Assembly: GCA_036785325.1 (NCBI GenBank)
Contig: JAXIVH010000007.1
Location: 9,947,796-10,011,795 of the forward strand
Reading direction: 5' to 3'
From: Urophycis tenuis
Lineage: Eukaryota > Chordata > Actinopteri > Gadiformes > Phycidae
DNA: 64,000 nt
Position numbers and translations under genes: made by a program. Positions 10,736 to 21,300 of this stretch are shown one piece after another. The notes under the pieces were generated by a model. That model did no database searches. It saw nothing but the letters and a program-made list of their open reading frames with translations, and was not told the DNA's origin. Position 1 is the stretch's first letter. Each line of letters opens with the position of its first letter.

Positions 10736-12889
10736 CGCGAGAGAGTCACCAATCTTCAAGCCCCGAAAAAGATCAAGTGAGTCACGGAGGAAGCTGATTG
10801 CCTTTTCGTACTCTTCCATCTTGAAATGGCTGAGAGCAGTGACTATATTGCGGGACGACATGAGGTCAAACCAGTGGTCCACCTTCTCCAGAAACCATGC
10901 CGTTGTGAGGTAAGACTCTGGTCTGCGCTCCTCCGCCACCATGTACTTTAGGGCAGCACTTGTTGATTTACTGAACACGTGCATTGCTGAACTTACTTTC
11001 ATCTTTTCAAAGTGGCTAGGCTCCAGGACACCCCTGCAATGATTTGGTGCCAGCTTAAGTGCCATGCCCTCCTGGAAGGACACCAGATCCTTAAGTGGAG
11101 CAACAGAGACCTCACTGGACACCAGATGCTCCCGCTCAGCCACATCTTTTGGGATGGTGATGACATGACCATGAATAATTGCACTCTTCAGATTCTTCAC
11201 GAGATGAGGAACGTCGGGCATGAAATGGAGGCGCTGGTCTGGCACAACAGGATGCCGGATTGAAGAGTTGTCTAATGTCACCCCAAAGGACTTCCACATT
11301 GCTCTATTGGGGCTTCCCATGTCGGTGGTGACATTAACTACATGTAGCCCCACAGATGCCGCAGCCTCAACAATGCTGAGTATGATGGGCCGGTAAACAG
11401 CGCCATTGGTGGAACTGCCGCTATAGTGGTAGGCCACAACTTGCTTCCACCGTGTTGTTACTCCGGCCAGCATAAACACCAGGGCATGCATTGCTTCTCC
11501 CTGGTGGTCAGGCAGTGTTACATCTCCAAATAGCCTCCCCGTTCCCATATGGAGCTCCACGCCTGGACTGATGGACATCTCGTCCAAGGAGAGCACACAG
11601 TCTCTCTCCATTTCTTTCATGCCACTGACCTTCAGCTTCAGCATCTCAAACACTTCCTCCAAAACTCCTGGCTTCAGCTTTACATGCTGCATCCTCCTTT
11701 GCAGCGTGCGGATGTTGGGAAGTGGAATTTGCATCTGCTGGAGGGTTTTATAGCCAGCGGTGCCAGTGGTAAGTCTGACTTGTATTGCCTTTTTAACCGT
11801 CTCCTTTCCCCACCGTATCCCTCTCCTCCTCTTGTCCTGTCCTATTGCTTCGATTTGATCTTTGTTAAATATTTTTTTGAATTTTTGGGTAACTATATTG
11901 CTCCTCTGTCTTAAAGCCAAATTAACTCTTTTTTGCTGTGCAAGAGTCTCTCTGTTCGCTTTCTCAGTAACTTTTCCAATTTCAGTTGCCTTATTAGGTA
12001 CTCCACAGTTTCCCTGGCAGTCCCTGGCAGTCTGGTCCCAAGTGCACCTGGCCCTGGCAAAGTGGTGTCTTCAGTGCTGCCCTCTGACTGACTGTCTTGC
12101 ACACACGTCCCTGTATCACCTGCCCCTGGCAAAGTGGCCTCTTGGTCACTCTGGCTGTTTCCTCTCCTGTCCCTTTCATTGCCCTCAACATCCACCTCAA
12201 TTTCTCCCTCAATCTCTGTAACAAAATCAAGGTGATCTTGCTGTTATACGTATTTTAACGTTTGTCAGCTCTAATAAACAATACACTATTTGAAAAGGAA
12301 ATCTACTGGGAATGGTAATTTAGATAATCTACAAATTTCTATCCTCAGAGAATCCCTGACCCCTGATCTCATTGAGTGTAGTCTATCCTTGTATTACATG
12401 TTATGGGGATTATTGAATGTATGTATCATACCAAAGTTACATGTGGCGGAATAGGTGTGGTCTGATGTACTTTGGATTGGTGCTGACACCCTCCAAGAAA
12501 GGGGTTTCCTCCTCTTTGGCTTAGGCCGATGAATAAATACTGTTGGCACAGCATCTGGTCTCAACTTCAGGCTGCCTCCTGATTTTGTGGCAGTGAATCT
12601 GTCATCTTCAAAGTGTACCTGTAGGTAGGCTTGTAAGATCAGTTTCCATTGCTTAAATTCTCCACACTCGATGCCCTTTGAAATGCTAGCAACTAGCAAG
12701 TGATATCCCTCTGTCAACATTACTTACATGACATAGTTTCCGATTGTTGCTGGCATCTGTCATTTGCAGGTCTTGACGGGTGACCATTGCCATCCATATT
12801 TTCTTGCGCTCTGGGTCTTTGGGGAAGCCATACATGCGGTAACCTTTCTCGGACCGATTGGAGCATCCAAATGCTGCACAGCCAACCAT
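10736..12889 (-). pseudogene. THAP-domain P-element-like transposase, truncated
   Basis: Three minus-strand exons can be joined. Exon 1 (12889-12728) starts ATG and encodes 'MVGCAAFGCSNRSEKGY' onward. Exon 2 starts at 12618 with 'VHFEDDRF', so the two halves make one C2CH THAP zinc finger (Cys4, Cys9, then LCH/VHF) with the AVPT box. A donor gtatga follows 12432 and an acceptor cag precedes 12215. In exon 3 the transposase region shows 'VLSLDEMSI' (candidate catalytic Asp), 'VNVTTDMGSPNRAMW' (second Asp) and 'FMPDVPHLVKNLKS', as in THAP9/P-element transposases. The frame shifts once at about 11911-11920. The C-terminus, expected to carry the catalytic Glu, is replaced by gypsy integrase at about 10735. 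It is non-functional as it stands. Confidence 0.82.
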
Positions 12890-13590
12890 GATCCACCACT
12901 GATCTATAAAATGTTGTTGCCTTGTTTATCTAGTTAGACACACACACACAAACAGACACACTTGTTCTTGTTGTTTCATTGTTTAATAAAAAATAAAGTT
13001 TCATTCATCCAAGTGTAATGAGTTGTTATTCTTTAACATATTTGGTAATTTATGAGTGGTTTGGTCTTAGAATTATAATGGTTGTGTGGTCGACTCTTGC
13101 CTCATCAGAAGTGGGCTGGACACTAGTGCTGATGCTGAATGAGCTGTTGCTACTCTGCTCTTTTGATTGCTTTTATGACCATTGGTAAGTGATTTACAAG
13201 CAAAATCAAGGAATAATACAGTTGCGCCACAAAAAGATGTAAATTAAGTTAGATGTAAAGTTTAACGTTAAGTTGTATCCTACTGCTACTCATGCTTATT
13301 ATGATAACACTAACGTGAAGCTCCCTACAAAACTTGAAATCATAAGTAAGACAGCTTTCAGTTGTTCCCCTACCACTCCAAATATAAAACTGACATTTAC
13401 AAATATTCAGTAATGCATTAACAGTCAAACAAGTGCTTGGGTATGTGTTTTCGTTTATATTTACCGTTTAATATCGCAATTGCGGCTGTAAGTCCCATTG
13501 ACAGTAAAAGTGCCGCGTAGCCTTCTACGAACTATAAAGGCATGACATAACATGAACCACGTGACCACGCCCCTAGTGAGTTCAATGAGT
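12890..13590. other. Non-coding stretch, nothing recognised
   Basis: It may include the 5' flank and end of the P-like element, but no terminal inverted repeat could be paired. A short (CA)n run is at 12938-12960. Confidence 0.4.
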
Positions 13591-13703
13591 GTCGCAACTC
13601 TACAAACGTACGGACGCACAAGCGGGAACGGACACTCGGACGCACACGTGGGCACGAACGCACACGCGGACGCACGGACGCACACATGGGCACACTGACG
13701 CAC
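13591..13703. repeat. Imperfect CGGACGCACA tandem repeat
   Basis: Reiterated cggacgcaca / gggcacg motifs with CpG-rich composition. The Arg/Val frames on the minus strand are a result of the repeat. Confidence 0.75.
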
Positions 13704-14098
13704 ACGCACATCACCCATATAGAATAAAACAAAGTTGAGGAAATTTTCACTTGCTGTATGGTGGAGACAGTTATGGGTAATCAATATGAACAGGAGTTCA
13801 TATTGATTTGGACGTTGATTGAAAGTTGATGTTCCTGCCCCCTCCTCTGGTCAGTGTCCACAACACACACACACACACACATATATATTTTTTCAGTGCT
13901 TTTATGGAAATTGATAGCTATTTTTTGTTCATGTGAATATGGTTTTATGGTTAATGTTTGGGTTTTTACAGGGCAGGAAAGAACATCTCGTTGCTGCTCC
14001 AGTGATCCCTGTCCTTCGCCTAGTTCCTCGACAGCTGTTGATAACCATTAGACATGTTGATAACGGCTTGTTTGTGCCATCTATTGGACAAACCACGC
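13704..14098 (+). repeat. Unclassified interspersed repeat, copy 2
   Basis: This copy matches the outer parts of 5651-6285 and lacks the LINE DNA found inside that copy. Its interior differs: it has a (CA)n run at 13862-13881. It ends with the CTCF-like string gtgccatctattgg. Confidence 0.65.
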
Positions 14099-14471
14099 TA
14101 CTGCAGTTATTTTTATTTACTAACTGCATCTCGTTGCTCACTTGGTTATTTGGTTTTCGCGTTCAAGAGGCACTGTTAGGTGATGATGTGCTCTCGTCAA
14201 CCAAGAGCATGACTAAAATACCTGAATCCTACTCACCACTAGACTGGTCGCTGCAGCTGGTGAACGAACGGCTCTCCCGCTGCCACATTCGTGATGTCAT
14301 TTGCTGACCGAATAAAAACATCATCATGCAGTTGTGTTTTGCTCCATGTTGCAATCATAGGGCAAACAAGTAGACATACTCATACATACAAAACATTTTT
14401 TTTTTTTTTTATTAAAAAAACAACAACCCAAAAGACCCAACAAGGTGAGCATCGTGCTTTACTAGAACAGC

Positions 14472-14727
14472 CAGGGGCGTAGCCAGGACATTATTTCCTG
14501 GGGGGGGGGGGGGGGGGGGGGGCAGGTCGGACCAGTCTTTTATTTGGGGTGGCACTTGATTGTCAAGTGTGTCATGTATGTCATGTAGTGTCATGTATAT
14601 TTTTTAACAATTAACAAGCACCGCGTCACTCAGAGCAGTGGTTTTCCCGCAAATAGCATGGCTTGTAGTGTAAGTGACAAATGAAAATATAAGACTAATA
14701 AATCAAAGATTAAAAAATAATAATAAC

Positions 14728-14776
<49 letters not shown>

Positions 14777-14949
14777 CCTATATTTAAGCTTTCTTTAGAC
14801 CGTTTCTGTTCAGGATTTTTTTTTTTTTCTTAGACTTGGGGGGCGGGGGGGGGGGGGGGGGGGGGGGGGGGCAGCGGGATGGTCATCTTCTGACCAATGG
14901 TGGCCGTGCCCTCCCGACCCCCCCACCCCCATCCCCGGCCACGCCCCTA
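14472..14949. mobile_element. hAT-type MITE
   Basis: The left end caggggcgtagccagg and the right end ccggccacgccccta are inverted repeats with few mismatches. They are flanked by 8-bp near-duplicates agaacagc (14464-14471) and agcacagc (14950-14957). An 8-bp target duplication and a CAGGG-type end are hAT features. The interior has long G runs and a (TAA)n array at about 14722-14775 and no gene, so this is a non-autonomous element. Confidence 0.75.
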
Positions 14950-14957
14950 AGCACAGC

Positions 14958-16535
14958 TAACTTTAAAGAATAGGGGGGAAAAAGTTAGAATACCAAAGAT
15001 TAAAAAGTCAACATATCACCATGAGATGGCAGCAGTGTCAATACTGCGAGCAACCACTCATGACTTGAAGAGAGCAACTCTACAAAACTTTCCTTTGTGT
15101 AAAACCGTGTTGTTCTATTACTTGTGATATCTATGGGAAATAGTTCACTTGTAATCTCTATACTAAATAAGTAAAATCCAGAGTAGCGGTAAACTAATTG
15201 TGTGGTTAGCATAGCGTGTGGTAGCCTAGCGAAGATGTCTTTTTCTATAGTGTGATAATATCATGCACATTTTAACAAGTAGCAACAGCTTGCAATGAGA
15301 TTAAAAAATATTGCAAATAAAAGCAATTCAAATTATAAAAGCAATATTATCAATTAAAATAACACATAACTTCTAAATGTTGCAACAAAAGACAAGCAAA
15401 AGACAAATAAAGTTAAGAATAAAATGAAGACATTGAAAATCATGAACCCTAGTTTTCAAGCATCCCATTTAATCATTTTTTGCACAAGAAATTACAAGTA
15501 AGTACATTCTTAAGATACATTTGGGTGAATAGCAGTTTTGTTTTTTTACTTTCTTCAAAGGTCCATGAAAAAAAAAAAAACAGCTTTGGCTTCTGTTCTT
15601 GAGGTACTTTAGTGAGTCTGCCCCCTGAGCTGTCCCCGCAAGAAGTAAGGTTTGTTCCATAGACTGGACTGTAGGCTAAACCCGCTATATTGTGTACATG
15701 TTTCGCAAAATGTAAATAAACTTAACAAATTATTTTCTGATGCATTGGTGTGCATATGTACTCGTCTTTGTATCACATAGACTATGTGGCCTGAAAAATT
15801 AAAAATGTTGTTATAGGTAAATTAATGTCTTCCTGCAATACACCTGGGTATTGCAGGAAGTTATGAGGTTTTATTAAGTTAGTCTGGAAAAATGTAGGCC
15901 ATAGATTACAAGTAGGACAGAGATTATGATTGTAATTAGTTCCGCTCTGCGGTACCGTTTTTGACAAACACTGCTAATGTTAGCTCATGTTATCAATGTT
16001 TGTCTGTTCTGGGCTGCTGGGAACTCCGAGAAATGTGTTGACTCGTTGTATTAGCTCTTTTTATGCCACTGTTCTGCTCTGCTCAGATGTTTGGCCCCAG
16101 CATTCACGTTGACTACACAAAAGGCAGTTTCCTTCCTTCAAAATAAAAGTAATGTAAAGGACACCTTTTTTTTGTCAATAAACATTGCCTTAGACATTGG
16201 GTCTTTTCAGTTGGAAGAGACACAATTAAATTACTTAAGAGTTTACAAAATTATAATTCAGCCATTTTAGGAAGGTGGGAGAGAATGAGATGATGAATCT
16301 AGCATATTCCCTTTCTCTTTCTCTCTTTTTCTTTCTTATTTCTATCTACTATGTAGGCCTACATTATGGTACTATGGTAAAAATATGTTGAATTTCACCT
16401 GTAAATTACACTAGCATTGTGGCTTTGTCCAATGAACATTTAGCTTTGGATCCAAGACAGACTTTATAAATGTATACACTTGTTTAAAAGTTCACTTCAT
16501 TTTAATCATTCTTCATTTTGGTAATTCATTCAAGC
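14958..16535. other. Non-coding stretch, possible 3' flank of the minus-strand gene
   Basis: No exon-like frame was recognised. A minus-strand AATAAA (complement at about 15867-15872) lies some 660 bases beyond the stop codon of the gene at 16536-17407 and could be its poly(A) signal. Confidence 0.35.
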
Positions 16536-17407
16536 TCATTCAAGCGTGCTTTGATTGATGCGCTCCCAGCCCGTTTTGAGCAGAGTGCTGTTCCTTAGAG
16601 TTAAACTGATCTTCAGGTCTGGTTGCTGTTTAAGGATGACTGCAGAGAACTGAAACATAAAATGAACGGCGAAACATTAGTCCCTTATGTACATACACCT
16701 CCTTAAGACCACGGAGGTCGACAAGAACACAAAGAAAGGCGACTTCGATCTAGAGGTAGACTGCGATGCTTGCTAAAGTGCTACGAGATACATACCTCGT
16801 TCAAAATCAGCCCAATTTCCGTATTATTCAACAAAGACTGAGACTGAATCATCATCTGGAGGATAGCGAAGGTCTTGTTGCCAGGAGGTGATTCCGTCGG
16901 TGTCACAGCAGCTAAAGCAGTCGGCACTGTCAGGGAACGGAGCTCAGAACAGTGGGATCTCATGTCACCAGGGAGGCGTCACACAACACTAACAAAAACA
17001 TTTACAATAGCTTCTACAAAGAAATGTAACTGAATCACCCACGTTATTGAAATCTATTTCATATTTTTGTTATTCAAGCCCAGTGTTGGTGGCTCAGGTG
17101 GACCCGCTACATTTTGGGGGTTTTAAATTCATCACAATCACATCACATCACAATGTTTACATAAATAAAAAGAAAAAATGAAAATGGGTCCCACAGACTT
17201 GAACACCACACAAGGGTTAATTGTAGTTTAGTAATACATCATGATTTTTTTTTTGATTTTTTTTTTTTAATTATCCATATGTTTTTTTATCCTCCAGTAG
17301 GCCTATTTCATTATTCTGGACGATGAACTGTAAAACAAACTTTTCTTACTTGGAGTTTGCGCAGAAGAGAGTGCCAACCAACAGGCACAGAACACCACGA
17401 GCAACAT
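16536..17407 (-). CDS. Unknown small secreted N-glycoprotein (three exons)
   Basis: I do not recognise this gene. Three minus-strand exons join in frame with GT-AG introns: exon 1 17407-17350 (58 nt), exon 2 16926-16796 (131 nt) and exon 3 16649-16536 (114 nt). Together they give 303 nt, or 100 residues plus a TGA stop. Residues 1-16 are a clear signal peptide (MLLVVFCACWLALSSA, cut before Gln17). The mature part has no cysteine. It has a Thr/Pro-rich start (19-35) and four N-glycosylation sequons, at N36, N53, N83 and N95. Residues 39-82 look helical with an alternating pattern ('ILQMMIQSQSLLNN', 'FSAVILKQQPDLKISL'), loosely like part of an extracellular SEA-type fold. A TATA-like tatttatt lies 90 bases upstream of the ATG. 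The phases (1, 0) fit only this splice pattern. It could be a complete short gene or a degraded piece of a longer receptor or mucin. Confidence 0.6.
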
Positions 17408-17560
17408 GCTGTCCTCGGCTCAGAAGAAATCCCAGAAAGTTTGAACTTGAGAGAAATACAGCCTCAGTGTTGGTGTGGATGTGAACGGACGTCAGAATAA
17501 ATACAGGCGGCAGCAACCGACTCCCGCTGTCCCCGGGTTCCCTCGAGACATGGGTTGAGT
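17408..17560 (-). promoter_or_regulatory. Candidate promoter and 5'UTR of the secreted-protein gene
   Basis: On the minus strand a TATA-like tgtatttattc (complement 17496-17506) lies about 90 bases before the ATG at 17407. That leaves room for a 5'UTR of roughly 60 bases. The whole block, from upstream of the TATA through the start of exon 1, is duplicated at 19261-19440, which helps delimit it. Confidence 0.45.
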
Positions 17561-18059
17561 TGACAAAAAGTCACCGCATGGGATAGTGAGCGAGACCCGG
17601 GTGACTTCGCTATAGCTCTGGTGGGGAGGACACACCCCCCTGGTCCGACCTGTTGTGTCGCACCAGGAAACAAGTTCTGCACTGATAGCCTGTGAATGGG
17701 ATATCATGTGGCACGTCGGGCTTATTCTTTCAGGAACCTACAACGCCCTTTCTCCACCCTTCAGACGCTCATTAGCTGGGACCGCAAACGGCGACATCCA
17801 AGAGGATGTCAGATCTTTTTCTGGCATCCAGAAACCTCTAAATTTAATTAAATGTAAAAAAAATATATAGACTAAATCGCATACTATCACCCCACTGTGT
17901 GCAGGGAAATCACGGAACTCACAAATGATTCCCTTTTACAATCCTTTACCAAGAAAACATCACACAACCACTTCCATCAGCTAAACCTATATCGCATTCA
18001 CGGCAGAATCGGAGAGCCAAGGGGTCAGGGGTCTGCGGTCTGCCCGACACTAGGGACTC

Positions 18060-18286
18060 TTGCGCCGGCCGCTGCTGCTGCTGCCGCTGCTGTTGCTGCT
18101 GTGGGCGCTGTTGCTGTGGGCGCTGCCCGGCCGCGGGGACAGAACCAGCGGAGGGGAGGTCACGGACAGACCCAGGCCCAGCTCCAGGGTCCTGGGGGCG
18201 AGGGGGCCCACCGTGGAGCCCCTGGGACTGCTGCTGGCGGAGGAGGAGGCGGAGGACCTGGGGTGGAGCAGGAAGAAGAAGAATTA
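18060..18286 (+). pseudogene. Signal-peptide-like exon remnant cut by a SINE
   Basis: The plus-strand frame reads, after a TTG, RRP followed by a leucine-rich hydrophobic run of about 20 residues (LLLLPLLLLLWALLLWALPG). A polar propeptide-like region then ends 'AEEEAEDLGWSRKKK' just before a SINE. The composition changes as expected for a secreted precursor. The initiator is TTG, one base from ATG, and there is an in-frame stop at 18051-18053. This suggests a start-lost relic, or an internal exon. CTG repetition could also make such a leucine run by chance. No family was identified. Confidence 0.3.
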
Positions 18287-18562
18287 TTCATTTGATCCCG
18301 TGAGGGAAATTTGGTCTTCTGCATTTAACCCAATCGTGAATTAGTGGAACACTCAGCACACAGTGATGGTGAGGCACACAGTGAGGTGAAGCACACACTT
18401 AAACCCGATGCAGTGAGCTGCCTGCAACAGCGGCGCTCGGGGAGCAGTGAGGGGTTAGGTGCCTTGCTCGAGGGCACTTCAGCCGTGCGCACTGGTCGGG
18501 GTTCGAACCGGCCACCCTCCGGTTACAAATCCGAAGCCCAGTAGGCAGCCGCGGCCTACTGG
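18287..18562 (-). mobile_element. tRNA-derived SINE, minus strand, LINE-like tail
   Basis: On the minus strand it starts 'ctaaccagtaggccgcggct', has a B-box-like ggttcgaacccc, and ends with a 3' tail 'aaatttccctcacgggatca' followed by aatgaata. That tail resembles the LINE tail 'aatttccctcagggatcaat' at 5838, 30463 and 56550, consistent with a SINE mobilised by that LINE. It sits next to a poly-G run of about 30 at 18577. Confidence 0.7.
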
Positions 18563-18571
18563 TTAGGGGGA

Positions 18572-18607
<36 letters not shown>

Positions 18608-18839
18608 CAGGGGGGGTCAGCGAGAGGTGGAGAAGACGAGAAGGGCGAAGACAGTGCCAAGGAGGTTCTAAATGCTCAGAGTGCCGTGCGAGCAGAGTGC
18701 TGCGTTCCACATTCAGTTCCACTGACAACCAAGATGGCCGCTAGGTCAACAAGGCTCATGTTCTCTGGGTTAAGGAGATTGAGTTCATGTGTTTACACCT
18801 TTGAGACAAGATATTTGCTGGGTGTGCAGTGAATGCATT

Positions 18840-19134
18840 TCTCTCGTGATATGTTATGTTTTGATTCAAGTTCTACATGCTTGAAACTTGTTCTGGTGAC
18901 TTTCTTACTGTATTGGCAACAATGAAATGTTTAACCTCCATACATCCATCCATCCATTATCGTAACCGCTTATCCTCTACGAGGGTCGCGGGGGGGCTGG
19001 AGCCAATCCCAGCTGCAACAGGCGAGAGGCGGGGTACAACCTGGACAGGTCATGTTTAACCTTCTTATGACAAATGTACTCTTTGTAAGTCGCTTTGGAT
19101 AAAAGCGTCTGCTAAATGCCCTAAATTTAAATGT
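18840..19134 (+). repeat. Dispersed repeat with teleost 3' tail, interrupted
   Basis: This segment matches the minus strand of 54113-54260: 'gaaacttgttctggtgactt', 'tcttactgtattggcaac' and 'gacaaatgtactctttgtaa'. Both end in gtcgctttggataaaagcgt plus ctgctaaatgccc. This tail is widespread in fish repeats. The element is split at 18938-19051 by another insertion. Confidence 0.7.
18938..19051 (+). mobile_element. Nested retroposon 3' fragment with target duplication
   Basis: The insert holds 'tccatccattatcgtaaccg' and 'aggcggggtacaacctggac', a very common fish repeat resembling a LINE 3' end. It is flanked by an exact 11-bp duplication atgtttaacct (18927-18937 and 19052-19062). It interrupts the repeat at 18840-19134, so it is the younger of the two. 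Confidence 0.75.
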
Positions 19135-19260
19135 CAACGTAGATCCTGTTCAACTTAAACTAAGGTTGAGGTTACAATTCTACAGATAACGGATTACAGT
19201 TTAGTCAAACACGAATCTTCTTTTCTTTATTGCATGTCATTCAGGACATGGATGACATGC

Positions 19261-19440
19261 AGGCACAGAAAACCACAAGCAACATCGTTGGTTCAGAAGA
19301 ATTCCCGGAAAGTTTGAACTTGGAGGAGAGAAATACAGCCTCAGTCTGGTGTGGGTGTGAACGGGTGTCAGAATAAACACAGTAGGCCTACGGGCGATAA
19401 CTAACGCCCGTTGTCCTTAGATTCCCCCTCATGACATTCA
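19261..19440 (-). pseudogene. Degenerate copy of promoter and exon 1 of the secreted-protein gene
   Basis: The segment aligns with 17383-17560 over about 150 bases: 'aggcacagaa.accac.agca', 'agaaagtttgaactt' and 'gagagaaatacagcctcagt', plus the TATA-like region. The minus-strand ATG at 19285 is followed by TTGCTTGTGGTTTTCTGTGC, encoding the same first residues (MLLVVFCAC). The frame then leaves the homology and stops after six more codons. It is a partial duplication, not a working exon. Confidence 0.65.
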
Positions 19441-19480
19441 TGACATGCCATAAGAGTAAGACTTGGGGCTTCTTGCTCCA

Positions 19481-19537
19481 GGATGCTGTGAAACCAGAAC
19501 CTGGTGGCTGGAAGTCAGACAACTTGTACCACTAGAC
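19481..19537 (-). other. tRNA-like sequence split by a hAT element
   Basis: Read on the minus strand with the bases at 20826-20822 placed first, the sequence begins ggatggtctagtggt (A-box-like). It contains ggttctggtttc (degenerate B-box) and ends gcatcc, which can pair with the starting ggatg. The join point is the 8-bp target site of the element at 19538-20813. It is either a decayed tRNA-like gene or a SINE head; the anticodon arm is not convincing. Confidence 0.35.
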
Positions 19538-20813
19538 CATTGGTTCCCAAACGGTGTGCCGTGAGGCAAGTCCAGGTGTGCCGTGGGATTTTGTGACAAC
19601 CATACATTATTATTGCAATATATAACTACACAAAAATAATTATTTTTTTTAATTTAGTTTATCAGTAGGCTACTTTGTATGGACTCGTCGTCTCAATTTT
19701 CATCGTCATCGCGATGTGGGCGTTCATGATAAACACATTGCAAAAGCTGGTCTGTAATGCGATAAGTTCGCCACGCACACTCGGGCCATCCTTATCCTTA
19801 AATATTGTGGTTTGCAGTAACCCGACCCACCCAAATATTTATTTTTCCCTTTTAGTCCCGACCGACTTACCGGTTGTAAACTTGCGTTAAGACCGTCCGT
19901 TGTTTTTTTAACTCTTCAAATAACTAATGCAACTACAATAAAACCCTATTAATTATATTTTAGAAAGTATCGCGAATATCAATTGCCTACATACATACAT
20001 AGGCTACGTTCTTTCTTTATATTCGCTTCATTTCATCAATGGTTCGCGCTTGTCTGTTATGATGGCTGCGGCTGCAGTAAAGAAAATGTTCGCAGTCACT
20101 GCTCAAAGTTATAGAAGGCTACAGTTATAACTTTGGGTTCAGGCACCGTAGCAATAGGTCCTACATGAAAAAATGCATTGAAATATCTCGACACCGCTAT
20201 ATAACGTGACGTGTCAGACTGACGTCAAGGAGACCACTAAACTTTTACGGGATGGAGACGCAGTCAGTGACGCCACGATATGCAAAATTTGTTTAAATTC
20301 ATACCAAAGTATTCATTCACCATGACCAAAATTTTACTCTTTTCTTATTTATTATCGCAAGTCATATCGTCATCGCAATATTGAACAGTGTGATCGCACA
20401 TCGCACATTTTGCTGATATCGTGCAGGCCTAGACTCAATTCATAATACAGATGCAAACTATATACCTGAAAACATTTATTTAATTCTTGCCTCGTTTTTA
20501 ATGTTGTGACCTGTCTGGTTTAAATGGGTGTGTTGCTGCTTTGATGAAGCCTAATTTGATAAAGTTTCAAATAAATTTTTGAAATATTTTGTTAAATATA
20601 AAATATAAATATAATACATATTTAATGAGTAATATCAGTCTTTTTCACCTTTTGATTTGGCATTAGTAAATAACTATGCACATTTACAGATATTTTACAT
20701 GATATGAGTGATAACACGTGTTAAAAAGGCTATTTTTGCACAATAGGTGTGCCTTGAGATTTTCTACTTGTTCTTTGGTGTGCCTTGGGCACAAAAAAGT
20801 TTGGGAACCACTG
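19538..20813. mobile_element. Non-autonomous hAT-type element
   Basis: The left end cattggttcccaaac and the right end gtttgggaaccactg are inverted repeats with one mismatch. The flanks cactagac (19530-19537) and gtctagac (20814-20821) share six of eight bases, a decayed 8-bp duplication. Subterminal ggtgtgcc strings recur near both ends. No transposase frame is present in the 1.3 kb. Confidence 0.7.
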
Positions 20814-20821
20814 GTCTAGAC

Positions 20822-21300
20822 CATCCAGTCATACCCACACAGGCGGTGTTATGGTAAAAACAGGCGTCCATTGTTCAAATTCAAATCAAAAGTGCAACCC
20901 AAACAATCGTAGTCTGTCACAGAACATCGTGTGTCCCGTCTAATTATAGCAGAGCAGGCCGCAAACACTCGGCCCCGATGTGCACCATCTGTGCTGCCTT
21001 GTGAACTCATGATGGGCTGGGGGGGGTGGGGGGGGGGGGGGGGGGTGTTGGTTTGGGACAAACTTCCTTGATTAACTCAAAATAAACTTCTGCTCTACTT
21101 CTCGTCACAAAGCCGCAGGGTGGCCGTGGCGTGACCGCACGGCGGTGGCCGGCCTGGCTGTGGGCCTGAGAGGAGGCGTGCCACAGGGCCTGGCTCTGGA
21201 ACCCTTGTCCAGGTCCCAGAGCAGCGGCTGACGACGGCCTGAATGGAAGGGACTGGGACAATCTCCCCCTTTGTTCTGTCAGCGGGTGGTGGGTGGAACC
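20822..21300. other. Non-coding, nothing recognised
   Basis: It contains a poly-G run at about 21018-21046. No exon was supported. Confidence 0.4.

Noticed and set aside
13854..14307. Small membrane-like proteins in the repeat at 13.9 kb
   Set aside because: The same sequence recurs at 6.1 kb as an interspersed repeat and the frames are not conserved between copies.
17897..18295. 132-codon Ala/Gly-rich frame
   Set aside because: Alternative frame of the CTG-rich segment; low complexity and runs into a SINE.
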